DNA of 64,000 nucleotides from Nitratireductor arenosus. GTDB taxonomy: Bacteria > Pseudomonadota > Alphaproteobacteria > Rhizobiales > Rhizobiaceae. The stretch covers positions 744,001 to 808,000 of the forward strand of contig NZ_WPHG01000002.1 of NCBI RefSeq assembly GCF_009742725.1, read 5' to 3'. The first letter of the stretch is position 1. Every line of letters begins with the position of its first letter. The translations under genes were made by a program, and so were the position numbers. The notes under the pieces are model-generated. The model saw only the letters and a program-made list of their open reading frames with translations, was not told where the DNA came from and searched no databases. Below, piece after piece: positions 51,226 to 60,797 of the stretch.

Positions 51226-52578
51226 TTGGACATAGCGGGACCGGGCGGCGGCGGACCTAAAGCCGTACTCGCAACGGCGGTAGCCGGCGCGTCGGCAGTG
51301 ATGCGCGCCGCGGTGATCGTTCCCGTCCTGTCGCGCCAGCAATCGCTTGCCCCCGCCGATCCGGCGGGCCGGCCGCGGACGCCGCGCTTGCCCGAGGCGC
51401 GCCTTGCCGAAGCGATCGGTCTGGCGCGCGCAATCGATCTCGACCCCTGCCATACCGAAATCGTCGCCGTTGCCGCGCCGCGTCCGGGCACCCTGCTTGG
51501 CAGCGGCAAGATCGACGAACTGGCCGAGCGGCTGCGCGACGGCGACATCAAGCTGGTGATCGTCGACCATCCGCTGACGCCGGTACAGCAGCGCAATCTC
51601 GAGCGCGCGCTCAGCGCCAAGGTGCTCGACCGCACCGGCCTCATCCTGGAGATTTTCGGGCGCCGGGCCCGCACCAAGGAAGGCGCGCTGCAGGTCGAAC
51701 TGGCCCATCTGAATTATCAGCGTGGCCGCCTGGTGCGCAGTTGGACCCACCTGGAGCGGCAACGCGGCGGCGCCGGGTTTCTCGGCGGGCCGGGCGAGAC
51801 CCAGATCGAGGCCGACCGCCGGCTCCTGCAGGACCGTATCATCCGCCTGAAGCGCGAGCTGGAAACCGTGCGCCGCACCCGCGACCTGCACCGCGCCAAG
51901 CGCAAGAAGGTGCCGTTTCCCGTCGTCGCCATCGTCGGCTACACCAATGCCGGAAAATCCACGCTGTTCAACCGTCTGACGGGGGCGGGGGTGCTTGCAG
52001 AGGACATGCTGTTCGCTACTCTCGACCCGACCTTGCGGCGGGTGCGGCTGCCGTATGGCACGATCATGATCCTGTCGGACACGGTCGGGTTCATCTCCGA
52101 CCTGCCGACCCATCTGGTCGCCGCTTTCCGCGCTACGCTCGAAGAGGTCGTCGAAGCCGACCTGATCATCCACCTGCGCGATCTGTCCGATCCCGATGCC
52201 GCCGCGCAGGCCGAGGACGTCGAGACGATCCTGCGCGATCTGGGCATCGACGCTTCCGACGAAGCCAGAGTTCTGGAAGTCTGGAACAAGGTCGATGCGG
52301 TCGAAACGCAATCCGGCGCCACCGGCAGCGCCATCGTGATCTCGGCCCTGACCGGGGTGGGGCTCGATACGCTGATGGCCGCCATCGAGCAGCGCTTGTC
52401 GGGAAAGCTGCGGGATACGACGATCGTGCTCCAACCCTCGGATATGAGCCAACTCGACTGGCTCTACCGCAATGGCGAGGTGCTGGGACGCGAGGATCTC
52501 GACGATGGGGGCGCCAGGCTGCGTGTGCGCCTGACGGAAGCGGCCGCCGAGGAGCTGGCGCGCCGCCGCGAAACCTGA
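51226..52578 (+). CDS. hflX: GTPase HflX
   Basis: This protein of up to 450 residues is a ribosome-associated GTPase. The N-terminal part has the glycine-rich linker GGAGFLGGPGETQIE; the G domain has P-loop GYTNAGKSTLFN, DTVGFISDLP and NKVD. The TTG at 51,226 directly follows the hfq stop; an ATG at 51,301 would give 425 residues. The start is therefore uncertain. Confidence 0.94.
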   Translation: MDIAGPGGGGPKAVLATAVAGASAVMRAAVIVPVLSRQQSLAPADPAGRPRTPRLPEARLAEAIGLARAIDLDPCHTEIVAVAAPRPGTLLGSGKIDELAERLRDGDIKLVIVDHPLTPVQQRNLERALSAKVLDRTGLILEIFGRRARTKEGALQVELAHLNYQRGRLVRSWTHLERQRGGAGFLGGPGETQIEADRRLLQDRIIRLKRELETVRRTRDLHRAKRKKVPFPVVAIVGYTNAGKSTLFNRLTGAGVLAEDMLFATLDPTLRRVRLPYGTIMILSDTVGFISDLPTHLVAAFRATLEEVVEADLIIHLRDLSDPDAAAQAEDVETILRDLGIDASDEARVLEVWNKVDAVETQSGATGSAIVISALTGVGLDTLMAAIEQRLSGKLRDTTIVLQPSDMSQLDWLYRNGEVLGREDLDDGGARLRVRLTEAAAEELARRRET

Positions 52579-52860
52579 CGCCGGCGGCCTCGCGGTATCG
52601 CGCCGTTCACCGCCGTCACCCTTGTGGTCCTGGAACCGCTTCCCCTGTAAGCCAGCCGGTAATCACCAAGGTCGCGACACGATCGCCAATGGTCGCTTTT
52701 GGGTTTGTCCCGATATTCACATGGGCCAGCCAAAGCCTTGTGTTTGCAACCTAAAACCGTCATTGCCTGATATGACGGCCGCGTTGACGCCCCCGGCCAG
52801 TCCCGCCCGTCCGGGCATTCGCCACCCGCTTCAAAATTGCAACGATTCGAAGGAGAGATA

Positions 52861-54126
52861 ATGTCCGAAGACAGCCTGCTCGACCATGCGTTGGTACGCC
52901 TAGATCAGGCGGCGTCCCATCTCAGCATTGATCCGGACGTGATCGAGAAACTGAAATATGCGCGGGAGACCACGAAGGTGCGTCTGATGATCCGTATGGA
53001 CGACGGATCGCGTAAATCATTTCTTGCCTGGCGCTGCCGTTATGACGACACGCGCGGCCCCACCAAGGGCGGCATCCGCTTCCATCCCGCGTCGACCGCC
53101 GACGAGGTCGAGACGCTGGCCTTCTGGATGACCTTCAAATGCGCGGTGATGAACCTGCCTTATGGCGGCGGCAAGGGCGCCGTCCAGGTCGATCCGCGCA
53201 CCTTGTCGAAGGCCGAGCTCGAACGGTTGTCGCGCGCCTATATTCAGGCATTCGCCCGCATTATCGGGCCTGACCGGGACATTCCGGCCCCCGACGTCTA
53301 CACCAATTCCATGATCATGGGCTGGATGGCCGACGAATACGCCCAGATGGTCGGGCAGGCCGAGCCGGCGGTGATCACCGGCAAGCCGATCGCCCTTGGC
53401 GGTTCGCTCGGGCGCGGTGACGCGACGGCGCGTGGCGGCTTTTATCTCGTGCGCCATCTGGCCGAAAATCTCGGGCTGGGACAGACCATGCGCGTCGCCG
53501 TTCAGGGCTTCGGCAATGCCGGCCAACATATCGCCCGCCTGCTCGCCGGCGACGGTCACAAGGTCGTCGCGGTATCGGATTCCGAAGGTGCGGTGTATTC
53601 GGAAGCCGGGTTGCATATGGATATGCTGCTCGACGCCAAAGCCGAAGGCCGTTCGGTCGCGAGCACCGCCGGGCAGGGCGGGCACGAATGCATGCCGGCT
53701 GCCGACCTGACCGGGGTCGACTGCGATCTTTTGGTTCCGGCCGCGCTGGAAAACATGATCCACGTGGGGAACGCTGCCTCGGTCAAGGCGACGCTGGTCC
53801 TGGAACTCGCCAACGGTCCGGTGACGCCGGAAGCCGATGCGATCCTGGCCCAAAACAACGTCATCGTGCTGCCGGACATTCTGGCCAATGCCGGCGGCGT
53901 CACCGTCTCCTATTTCGAATGGGTGCAAAACCGTCAGGGTTATTACTGGACGGAAGAGGAGATCCACGACAAGCTGCGGGTCATCATGGAGCGCGAGGGG
54001 CGCGCCGTCTGGGACGTGGCGCGGGCCAAAGATGTGACGATGCGCACGGCCGCCTATGTCCACGCGCTCGGCCGGCTCGCCGAGGCGATCGAGGCGCACG
54101 GCACCCAGAATTTCTTTACCAGCTGA
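52861..54126 (+). CDS. Glu/Leu/Phe/Val dehydrogenase
   Basis: This 421-residue NAD(P)-linked dehydrogenase deaminates an amino acid, most likely glutamate. It has the catalytic region NLPYGGGKGAVQVDP with the active lysine and PTKGGIRFHP, and the Rossmann motif VQGFGNAGQHIA. The ATG at 52,861 follows GAAGGAGA. It is an extra gene in the usual hfq-hflX-mazG order. The 282-base gap before it holds no gene I can see. Confidence 0.92.
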   Translation: MSEDSLLDHALVRLDQAASHLSIDPDVIEKLKYARETTKVRLMIRMDDGSRKSFLAWRCRYDDTRGPTKGGIRFHPASTADEVETLAFWMTFKCAVMNLPYGGGKGAVQVDPRTLSKAELERLSRAYIQAFARIIGPDRDIPAPDVYTNSMIMGWMADEYAQMVGQAEPAVITGKPIALGGSLGRGDATARGGFYLVRHLAENLGLGQTMRVAVQGFGNAGQHIARLLAGDGHKVVAVSDSEGAVYSEAGLHMDMLLDAKAEGRSVASTAGQGGHECMPAADLTGVDCDLLVPAALENMIHVGNAASVKATLVLELANGPVTPEADAILAQNNVIVLPDILANAGGVTVSYFEWVQNRQGYYWTEEEIHDKLRVIMEREGRAVWDVARAKDVTMRTAAYVHALGRLAEAIEAHGTQNFFTS

Positions 54127-54219
54127 GCCGTTCGCGGTCGTTGCAGGCGTTTCCGCGACCGTGTCGTCGCTGGAACGTCCTGAAGCAAAAGCCGGCCACG
54201 CCCAGGCTGTACCGTCATT

Positions 54220-54243
54220 GCGACCCGCCCGAACCCGGGTCGC
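54220..54243. terminator. Hairpin in convergent gap
   Basis: GCGACCCG and CGGGTCGC form an 8-pair stem with an 8-base loop between the dehydrogenase gene and mazG. There is no T run. It may serve as a shared end point for the two convergent transcripts. Confidence 0.35.
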
Positions 54244-54261
54244 GCACATCAGGAGCCGACC

Positions 54262-55086
54262 CTATTCGTCGGCTTTCGCCTCCTGCCAAACCGCTTCCAT
54301 TTCCTCCAGCGAGGCCGCATCGAGCGTGCGCCCGCGGGCCGTCAGCGATCGTTCGACATGGTGGAAACGCCGGCGGAACTTGTCGTTGGTGCCGCGCAGG
54401 GCGGTTTCGGCGTCGGCGCCGACATGGCGGCCGAGATTGACAAGCGCAAACAGCACGTCGCCAAATTCGTCCTTCACCTTTGCCTGATCGCCGCGATCCA
54501 GCGCCTCGCGCAGTTCGCCGATCTCCTCGGTGATCTTGTCGAGAACCGGCCCGGCCTCGGTCCAGTCGAAGCCGACCTTGGCAGCCCGCTGCTGCAGCTT
54601 CAGCGCGCGCGTCAAAGCCGGCAGGCCGAGCGGCACGTCGTCGAGATAGCCGCGATCAGCCTCGGAGGCATCGATGCCCCGGGCGTCGCGCCGTTGCTTG
54701 CGCTCGGCCTTTTCCTCGGCCTTGATCGCTTCCCACATCCCTTTGGCCGTGCCGGCCGCGCGTGCGTCGGCGTCGCCGAACACATGCGGATGGCGGCGGA
54801 TCATCTTGGCGGTGATGGCCTCGACCACGTCGCCGAACGAAAACGCTTCTCGTTCCTCGGCCATGCGGGCATGGAACACGACCTGCAGGAGCAGGTCGCC
54901 CAGTTCCTCGCGCAAATCGTCGAGATCATCGCGGGCGATCGCATCCGCGACCTCGTAGGCTTCCTCGAGCGTGTAGGGCGCGATGGTGGAAAAATCCTGC
55001 TCGACATCCCACGGGCATCCGGTTTCCGGCGTGCGCAGCGCGGCCATGATCTCGATCAGGCGCGAAATGTCCTTGGAGGGTCGCAT
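54262..55086 (-). CDS. mazG: Nucleoside triphosphate pyrophosphohydrolase MazG
   Basis: This 274-residue house-cleaning enzyme removes non-canonical nucleoside triphosphates. It has two MazG repeats; the first has CPWDVEQDF, EEAYEVADAI and DDLREELGDLLLQVVFHARM. The second has EEIGELREALD and DEFGDVLFALVNLGRHVG. The ATG at 55,086 matches the usual start; an upstream ATG at 55,128 is in frame. Confidence 0.93.
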   Translation of the reverse strand: MRPSKDISRLIEIMAALRTPETGCPWDVEQDFSTIAPYTLEEAYEVADAIARDDLDDLREELGDLLLQVVFHARMAEEREAFSFGDVVEAITAKMIRRHPHVFGDADARAAGTAKGMWEAIKAEEKAERKQRRDARGIDASEADRGYLDDVPLGLPALTRALKLQQRAAKVGFDWTEAGPVLDKITEEIGELREALDRGDQAKVKDEFGDVLFALVNLGRHVGADAETALRGTNDKFRRRFHHVERSLTARGRTLDAASLEEMEAVWQEAKADE

Positions 55087-55161
55087 GGCGACGAGACTAA
55101 GCAGTTGGGCTCGAAACGCCATCGGCATGGGCGCACGGGGCCGAATTATCCACAGTCGCGG

Positions 55162-55647
55162 CTATTGCTCGGCAAGCCCGAGCCGTACTTTTTCGAGCAA
55201 GCGGCGAAATTCCTGATGTTCGGCCTCGCTCAGGTTCAATCCGATGGCGCGATCCCCGTCCTGAACCGCCGGGATTGCTTCGGCGAGTATGTCCTTGCCG
55301 CGCTCGGTGATCCAGATCGTTCGGATACGCCGGTCGGTCGCCAGCGGACGCCGCTCTACCATGCCGTCGCGTTCGAGCCGGTCGATCATCGGAACCAGCG
55401 TCGATTTGTCGAGCCCGCGCGCCCTGGCCAGCAGACTCTGGCGGGAACCGGGGTTTCGTTCGACAATGGCCAGCAGGGAAAATTGCTGCGGTGTGATGCC
55501 GAAGGCGGCAAGCCGGTTTTCCACCAGCCGGAATGCGGCAAGATAGGTCAGACGAATCTGACGGCCGAGCAGGTCCGGCAGGATACCTTGATCCAGATCT
55601 TCCATCGCGCTTCCGTGAGCGTCGGTGTCGTGCGGTGCGCCGAACAT
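55162..55647 (-). CDS. MarR family regulator
   Basis: This 161-residue protein has the winged helix of MarR regulators: FGITPQQFSLLAIVERNPG, the recognition region LARARGLDKSTLVPMIDRLE and the wing ERRPLATDRRIRTIWIT. The ligand is unknown. Its start lies about 30 bases from an exact inverted repeat (55,679-55,707), so it probably regulates itself and perhaps the divergent membrane protein gene. Confidence 0.9.
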   Translation of the reverse strand: MFGAPHDTDAHGSAMEDLDQGILPDLLGRQIRLTYLAAFRLVENRLAAFGITPQQFSLLAIVERNPGSRQSLLARARGLDKSTLVPMIDRLERDGMVERRPLATDRRIRTIWITERGKDILAEAIPAVQDGDRAIGLNLSEAEHQEFRRLLEKVRLGLAEQ

Positions 55648-55678
55648 GGTGCCTCAATCGTTATCGTCCAACGAATTG

Positions 55679-55707
55679 GATAGCCATTTTTCTATCTAAT
55701 GGCTATC
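55679..55707. promoter_or_regulatory. Inverted repeat, candidate MarR operator
   Basis: GATAGCCAT at 55,679-55,687 is matched exactly by ATGGCTATC at 55,699-55,707, with an AT-rich 11-base centre. It lies in the divergent region between the MarR gene and the unknown membrane protein gene. Size and position fit a MarR-type site, but the link is inferred. Confidence 0.55.
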
Positions 55708-55932
55708 GCTTATTTAGCAATCTCTTGCATTCATCCCCAGCCCAGATGCACCGCCGCCCGTTTTGGCGGCCATCGACTGTGCCGGCCGGCAAAACAGCGG
55801 ACAAGTTCAGACGTTCCTGTCTAAGATAGGTAACTTCAGTGCAGCCGACAAATCATGCCATTCAGCCAGATTAACCGAGATGACCGGCAACGCGCGGCGC
55901 GACGACGGCAACCGTTCGCCGACCGCGCGCCG

Positions 55933-57351
55933 ATGCGCGCACGCGCGCTGGCGCTCGCCGTCGGTCTGCTTGCAGCAACCGTGGCGCCAGCCTTTGCCCA
56001 TGTATCGGACCGAGCCTATGTGCTGCTGCTGCCGACCGGCTACTACCTGGTCGGCGGCGGGCTGGCCGTCTGGCTGAGTTTCGCGGTGCTGGCGCTGGTG
56101 CCGCCGGCGCTGCTCGACCGGCTCGCGCGTTGGCGTTCGGCCGGCCTGGCGATACGCCTCGATCCGCGGGCGCTGACCAGCACCGTCTCCTTTCTGGTTT
56201 TCGCCGGCCTTATCGCGGCCGGACTTTTCGGCAGTCGCGACCCGCTGTCCAACCCGTTGCCGCTGGTGTTTTGGGTTTTCATCTGGATCGGCGTGGTGCT
56301 GTTTCAAGGGATCTTCGGCAATCTGTGGCGGTGGATCGAGCCCTGGTACGGGCCGTGGCGCCTGGTCATGCTGATGCTCGGGCGGCCCGACGGGCGGCCG
56401 TTCCTGCCCTATCCGCCGCGCGCGGCCACATGGCCGGCCTCTTTTGGCTTCGCGGCCTTCGTCTGGTTCGAACTGGTCTATATCGCTCCGGCCGACCCGG
56501 AGAAACTGGCGCTCGCAATGGCGGCCTATTGGGGGATTGCCTTTTGCGGCATGGTCGCCTTCGGCCACCGCCACTGGAGCCGGCGGGCGGAGTTCCTGTC
56601 GCTTTTGATGACGATGGTGGCGCGCATGGCCTTCGTCGAGGTCAACAGCAGCCGGCCCGGCCGGATTGGCCTGCGTCTTTGTCTTCCCGGCGCCAGGCTG
56701 GCGAGCGCGCCGGCCCTGTCGAAAAGCGCCGCCGCCTTCCTGCTTCTGACTTTGAGCGCGATCTCGTTCGACGGGCTGATGCGCACTTTTTTCTGGCTCA
56801 GCATGGCCGGCGTCAACCCGCTTGAATTTCCCGGCCGTTCGGCGGTCGTGTGGTCGAACAGCATCGGGGCCGCTGGCGCCTTTGTCGCCTTGTGGGCGCT
56901 GTTTCACGGCGCGGTACGGGCTGGCGCGCGCATGGCCGGCGCGGGGCCGGACGATGCTGCTTTGGCCGGGCGGCTGGTCTGGTCGCTGATGCCGATCGTG
57001 CTCGGCTATCATTATTCCCACCATCTGCCGGCGCTGCTCGTCGACGGGCAATACGCGCTGGCCGCGATTTCCGATCCGTTCGCGACGGGCTGGAATCTGT
57101 TCGGTACGGCCGGGCTGCATGTGGCGGCCGCGCTGACGGCGGGCGCCGACACGGCCTGGCTGATCTGGAACCTGCAGTCGGCGGCGATCATCGGCGGACA
57201 CCTGCTCGCCGTGGCCGCAAGCCATGTCATCGCTTGGCGCTGCTACGGTTCGGCCGGCCGCGCCGCGATCAGCCAGATACCGCTTGCCGGACTGATGGTG
57301 ATCTATACGGTTTTCGGGCTGTGGCTGTTATCGACACCGACGGGGTATTGA
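55933..57351 (+). CDS. Polytopic membrane protein, unknown
   Basis: This protein of 472 residues has a probable signal peptide (ALALAVGLLAATVAPAFA), then about ten membrane helices. I do not recognise a family. Features include a conserved-looking AHVSDRAYVLLLPTGYYL start, tryptophan-rich FGNLWRWIEPWYGPWR, and histidines in LGYHYSHHLP. An earlier in-frame ATG at 55,855 exists, but the 55,933 start gives a clean signal peptide. It reads away from the MarR gene and may be controlled by it. Confidence 0.7.
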   Translation: MRARALALAVGLLAATVAPAFAHVSDRAYVLLLPTGYYLVGGGLAVWLSFAVLALVPPALLDRLARWRSAGLAIRLDPRALTSTVSFLVFAGLIAAGLFGSRDPLSNPLPLVFWVFIWIGVVLFQGIFGNLWRWIEPWYGPWRLVMLMLGRPDGRPFLPYPPRAATWPASFGFAAFVWFELVYIAPADPEKLALAMAAYWGIAFCGMVAFGHRHWSRRAEFLSLLMTMVARMAFVEVNSSRPGRIGLRLCLPGARLASAPALSKSAAAFLLLTLSAISFDGLMRTFFWLSMAGVNPLEFPGRSAVVWSNSIGAAGAFVALWALFHGAVRAGARMAGAGPDDAALAGRLVWSLMPIVLGYHYSHHLPALLVDGQYALAAISDPFATGWNLFGTAGLHVAAALTAGADTAWLIWNLQSAAIIGGHLLAVAASHVIAWRCYGSAGRAAISQIPLAGLMVIYTVFGLWLLSTPTGY

Positions 57352-57509
57352 CTTGCGGGCCGACTCCTTCCTTACGCGGGGTAAGGGGCGGTTGCCATGG
57401 CCGGGGATTGATGATTTGATTTGTACACAATCGATTTTCTTTCCGCGTCGCGGACCGGTTCCGGCAAGCGCCGCCTTTGGTCGAAATCGGAAATCATGAG
57501 GGAAACGGC

Positions 57510-58814
57510 ATGAGTGAAAAACGCAGCAAAACCAGCCTTCTGACGGACAAGCTCAACCGCCGAACCGCCCTCAAGGGGCTCGGCGCATCGGCCGGTCTAA
57601 CGCTGGCACCCGGCTTCGTGCGCTACGCCCAGGCGCAGTCGTCCGAGCCGATCCGCATCGGCTTCCAGGCCCACCGCACCGGCATCGGCGCCGCCTATGG
57701 CCGCTGGTACGAACGCACCACGATGGCGGCCGCCAAGGCGATCAACGACGCTGGCGGCATCAATGGCCGCCCGCTCGAGATCGTGACCGAGGACGACGGC
57801 ACCGACCCGAAGCGCGGCGCGGAAGTTGTGGAAAAATTCGCCAACCAGCACAAGGTCGATGTCGTTTACGGCACCTTGTTCAGCCATGTCGTGGTCGGCT
57901 CGGCGCCGACGGCCGGCGAACTGAAAATGCCCTATTACGTCGTCAGCGAAGGTTATCACGTCGCCTCCGGCAAGCTCAATCGCTACGTCTTCCAGCCCGG
58001 CATCACCGACGTCAAGGCGCAGGTCTCCTCGATGGCGCCGTGGGTGGCGTCCAATCTGGGCAAGAAAGTCACGATGATCTTTCCCGACTATGCCTTCGGC
58101 CACGACCATCGCGATTTCTTCACGGCGGCGATCAAGGAGCAGGGCGGCGAGGTGATCAAGCACGTGCCGATCCCGCCGACGGAAAGTTCCTTCACGCGTT
58201 ATTTTCCGCAGATCCCGTCCGACACCGAAGTGCTTTATCACGTCATGGTCGGCCCGGCCGTTTTGACCTTCGTCAAGGAACTCGGCGAGTTCTATGGCGG
58301 CGGCGGCCCGAAGCTATTCGGTTTCATCGATTCGCTCGAGGCGGTCGACATGGCCAGCCCGGGTCTGGAATTCCTCGACGGCAGCCATTTCTGGGAAGGC
58401 ATGCCGCGCTACCTGCAGGCCGACGCGCCGGACTACGTCAAAGCCTATCGCGACGCGGTCGGCATCGACCAGAACGGCGCGTCGGTCGACGATCCCAAGG
58501 ACGTGTCGACGGCCGCGCATATGTTCGGTTGCTGGGAAACGCTCTATGTCATCAAGGCGGCGATGGAGGCGGCCGGCTATCAGGGGCCCGACGACCGCCA
58601 GAAGCTGGTCGAGGCGACCGAGGCGATGACCGAATTCGCGGCCGGGCCGGAGCATCCGCAAGGAGCCAAGAAGTTCAACGGCGAGCTGCATCAATGTTTC
58701 GGCCACCAGTACATCTCGCAGGTTTCCGACGGCAGGATGGAGGTCGTGCACCGCACCGAGATCGAAGACGGCATGTATGAGCCGGAAGGCGACTACACCA
58801 CACAGTCGCTTTGA
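57510..58814 (+). CDS. ABC transporter substrate-binding protein, Tat signal
   Basis: This 434-residue periplasmic binding protein of the branched-chain amino acid/amide type has a twin-arginine signal (NRRTALKGLGASAGL). The mature part has IRIGFQAHRTGIGAAYGRWY, DAGGINGRPLEIVTEDDGTD and KRGAEVVEKF. The ligand may be an amino acid, amide or aromatic acid. The ATG follows GAGGGA. It heads a full importer operon. Confidence 0.92.
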   Translation: MSEKRSKTSLLTDKLNRRTALKGLGASAGLTLAPGFVRYAQAQSSEPIRIGFQAHRTGIGAAYGRWYERTTMAAAKAINDAGGINGRPLEIVTEDDGTDPKRGAEVVEKFANQHKVDVVYGTLFSHVVVGSAPTAGELKMPYYVVSEGYHVASGKLNRYVFQPGITDVKAQVSSMAPWVASNLGKKVTMIFPDYAFGHDHRDFFTAAIKEQGGEVIKHVPIPPTESSFTRYFPQIPSDTEVLYHVMVGPAVLTFVKELGEFYGGGGPKLFGFIDSLEAVDMASPGLEFLDGSHFWEGMPRYLQADAPDYVKAYRDAVGIDQNGASVDDPKDVSTAAHMFGCWETLYVIKAAMEAAGYQGPDDRQKLVEATEAMTEFAAGPEHPQGAKKFNGELHQCFGHQYISQVSDGRMEVVHRTEIEDGMYEPEGDYTTQSL

Positions 58815-58953
58815 GGCGCCGCGCCCGCCGCCCCGCTCTTTCCGAGGCGGGGCGACGGGACACGCCCGCTACCCCGAAATCCCCGCCCGCTTCCGCCACG
58901 CCCCGCGCCGTACTTGAAACGCGCCGCCGCCGCAGGTGCTGAGACCGCTCGTT

Positions 58954-59835
58954 ATGTCCTTTGGACCCCATCTTCTTCTGGCCACCCTCGAAGGCCTGGT
59001 GACCGCCGCCGTGCTGGCGCTGACCGCGCTCGGCCTGTCGCTGGTGTTCGGCGTCATGCGCGTGGTCAACGTCGCCCATGGCGAGTTCTTCATGCTGGGC
59101 GCCGTGCTCGCCTGGTTCTTTTCCACCCTGGTGACCGGCAGTCCGGCGGTCGGTTTCCTGCTGGCGCTGGTGCTGTCGCCGCTCGTGGTCGGACTGGTTG
59201 CGCTGGTCTGCGAGCGGGCGGTGCTGCGCCGGCTCAACTATGATCCCGAGGCCACGATCGTGGCCACGATCGGCATGCTCTATATCATCCAGCAACTTGC
59301 GCTGACCTTCTACGGGCCGGAGGCGCGACCCGTGCAGGCGCCGTTCAACCTGCGCATCGCGCTGCCCTGGTTCGGCTATTCCGGCTACAAGCTGGCGGTG
59401 ATCGTCGCCTCGATCGGGCTGATCCTGGCCACCTGGCTGGTGCTGACGCGCACCCGCATCGGCCTGGTCATGCGCGCGACCCAGTTCGACCGCGAGACGG
59501 CGCAGAATTTCGGCATTCCCGTCGACAAGGTCTATGCGGCCGTGTTCGCGCTCGGCGCCATGCTGGCGGCGGTCGCCGCGGTGCTGATCGTGCCGATCCA
59601 GCAGGCGCATTATCTGATGGGGCTCGATCCGCTGCTTCTGTCCTTCATCGTCGTCATCATCGGCGGGCTGGGCTCGCTGCGCGGCACGGTGGTGGCCGCG
59701 GTGCTGATCGGCCTGTCGGACGGTATCATATCGGTGTTCTTTTCGCCGACGCTCGCCAAGATGATCGCCACGCTGCTGGTCGCCCTGGTGCTGGTCTTCC
59801 GCCCGCAGGGTCTGTTCGGCCAGGCGGCGCGCTGA
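58954..59835 (+). CDS. livH: Branched-chain-type ABC permease LivH
   Basis: This 293-residue permease has about eight membrane helices and the family pattern LSLVFGVMRVVNVAHGEFFMLGA near the start and IGGLGSLRGTVVAAVLIG near the end. A GTG at 58,936 is an alternative start. Its stop shares a base with the livM ATG. Confidence 0.92.
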   Translation: MSFGPHLLLATLEGLVTAAVLALTALGLSLVFGVMRVVNVAHGEFFMLGAVLAWFFSTLVTGSPAVGFLLALVLSPLVVGLVALVCERAVLRRLNYDPEATIVATIGMLYIIQQLALTFYGPEARPVQAPFNLRIALPWFGYSGYKLAVIVASIGLILATWLVLTRTRIGLVMRATQFDRETAQNFGIPVDKVYAAVFALGAMLAAVAAVLIVPIQQAHYLMGLDPLLLSFIVVIIGGLGSLRGTVVAAVLIGLSDGIISVFFSPTLAKMIATLLVALVLVFRPQGLFGQAAR

Positions 59836-60797
59836 TGGCGGGCCGGGCGACGACACGCGCGCTGCTTTTGCACCTGGCGGTGCTGGCGGCGCTCGTGCTG
59901 CTTTACTGGATCCTGCCCGACTATCATCGCGGCGTTCTGGCCAGGGTGCTGGTGCTGGCGGTGTTCGCTGCCGGCTACAATATCGTGTTCGGTTATGCGG
60001 GCCAGCTCAGCCTCGGCCATGCGATGTTTTTCGCCGCCGGCATCTACGGCGCCGGATTGCCCGTCTACCACCTCGACTGGGGCGTCGGTGCGGCCTTCGC
60101 CACCGGCGTCGGTGCCGGCGCGCTGCTGGCGCTGGTGGTCGGCATGCTGGCGCTGCGCACGACCGGCGTCGCCTTCATGATCGTGACGATGATGTTTTCG
60201 CAGGTGTTTTACCTGACCACGCTCTATTTCACGCAGTGGACCCGCGGGGAGGAGGGGCTGGTGCTGCCGCAGGCCGCGCGCCGGCTGGCGCTGCCGGGCC
60301 TGGAGATCGACCTGAGCGATCCGGCCAGCCGCTATTTCGTCGCCGTGGCGCTGTTTTCGGTCGTGCTTATGGCAAGCTTCGCGATCGTGCGTGCGCCATT
60401 CGGACGCGTGCTGGTGGCGATCCGCGAAAACGAGGAGCGGGTGCGCATGCTGGGTTACGATGTGTTTTCCAACAAGCTCGCCGCCATGGTGATTTCCGGC
60501 GCCTTCTGCGCCGCCGCCGGCGCCGCCTACGCGGTGCTGTTCGGTTATATCGGCTCGACCTTCGCCGCGATCCAGTATTCGATCCTGCCGCTTTTGTGGG
60601 TGCTGCTCGGCGGCGCCGGCACGGTGCTGGGCCCGCTTTTGGGCACCGTTTTCATGTTCTATGTCGTCGACATCACGTCGGGCTACACCTCCGCCTATCT
60701 GCTGATCGTCGGTGTCGCGCTGATCGTGCTGGTGCTTTTCTTCCCCAAAGGCGTGCTCGGCACGATCCGCGAAAGGTGGCTGAAATGGCTACCGTGA
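59835..60797 (+). CDS. livM: Branched-chain-type ABC permease LivM
   Basis: This 320-residue permease has about nine helices, with the LivM motifs YAGQLSLGHAMFFAAG and RENEERVRMLGYDVFSNKL followed by LLGGAGTVLGPLLGT. It forms the membrane channel with LivH. It overlaps livG by 13 bases. Confidence 0.93.
   Translation: MAGRATTRALLLHLAVLAALVLLYWILPDYHRGVLARVLVLAVFAAGYNIVFGYAGQLSLGHAMFFAAGIYGAGLPVYHLDWGVGAAFATGVGAGALLALVVGMLALRTTGVAFMIVTMMFSQVFYLTTLYFTQWTRGEEGLVLPQAARRLALPGLEIDLSDPASRYFVAVALFSVVLMASFAIVRAPFGRVLVAIRENEERVRMLGYDVFSNKLAAMVISGAFCAAAGAAYAVLFGYIGSTFAAIQYSILPLLWVLLGGAGTVLGPLLGTVFMFYVVDITSGYTSAYLLIVGVALIVLVLFFPKGVLGTIRERWLKWLP

Noticed and set aside
52579-52860. Small gene in the gap before the Glu/Leu-type dehydrogenase
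   Set aside because: Open frames there have no ribosome-binding site and no recognisable product.
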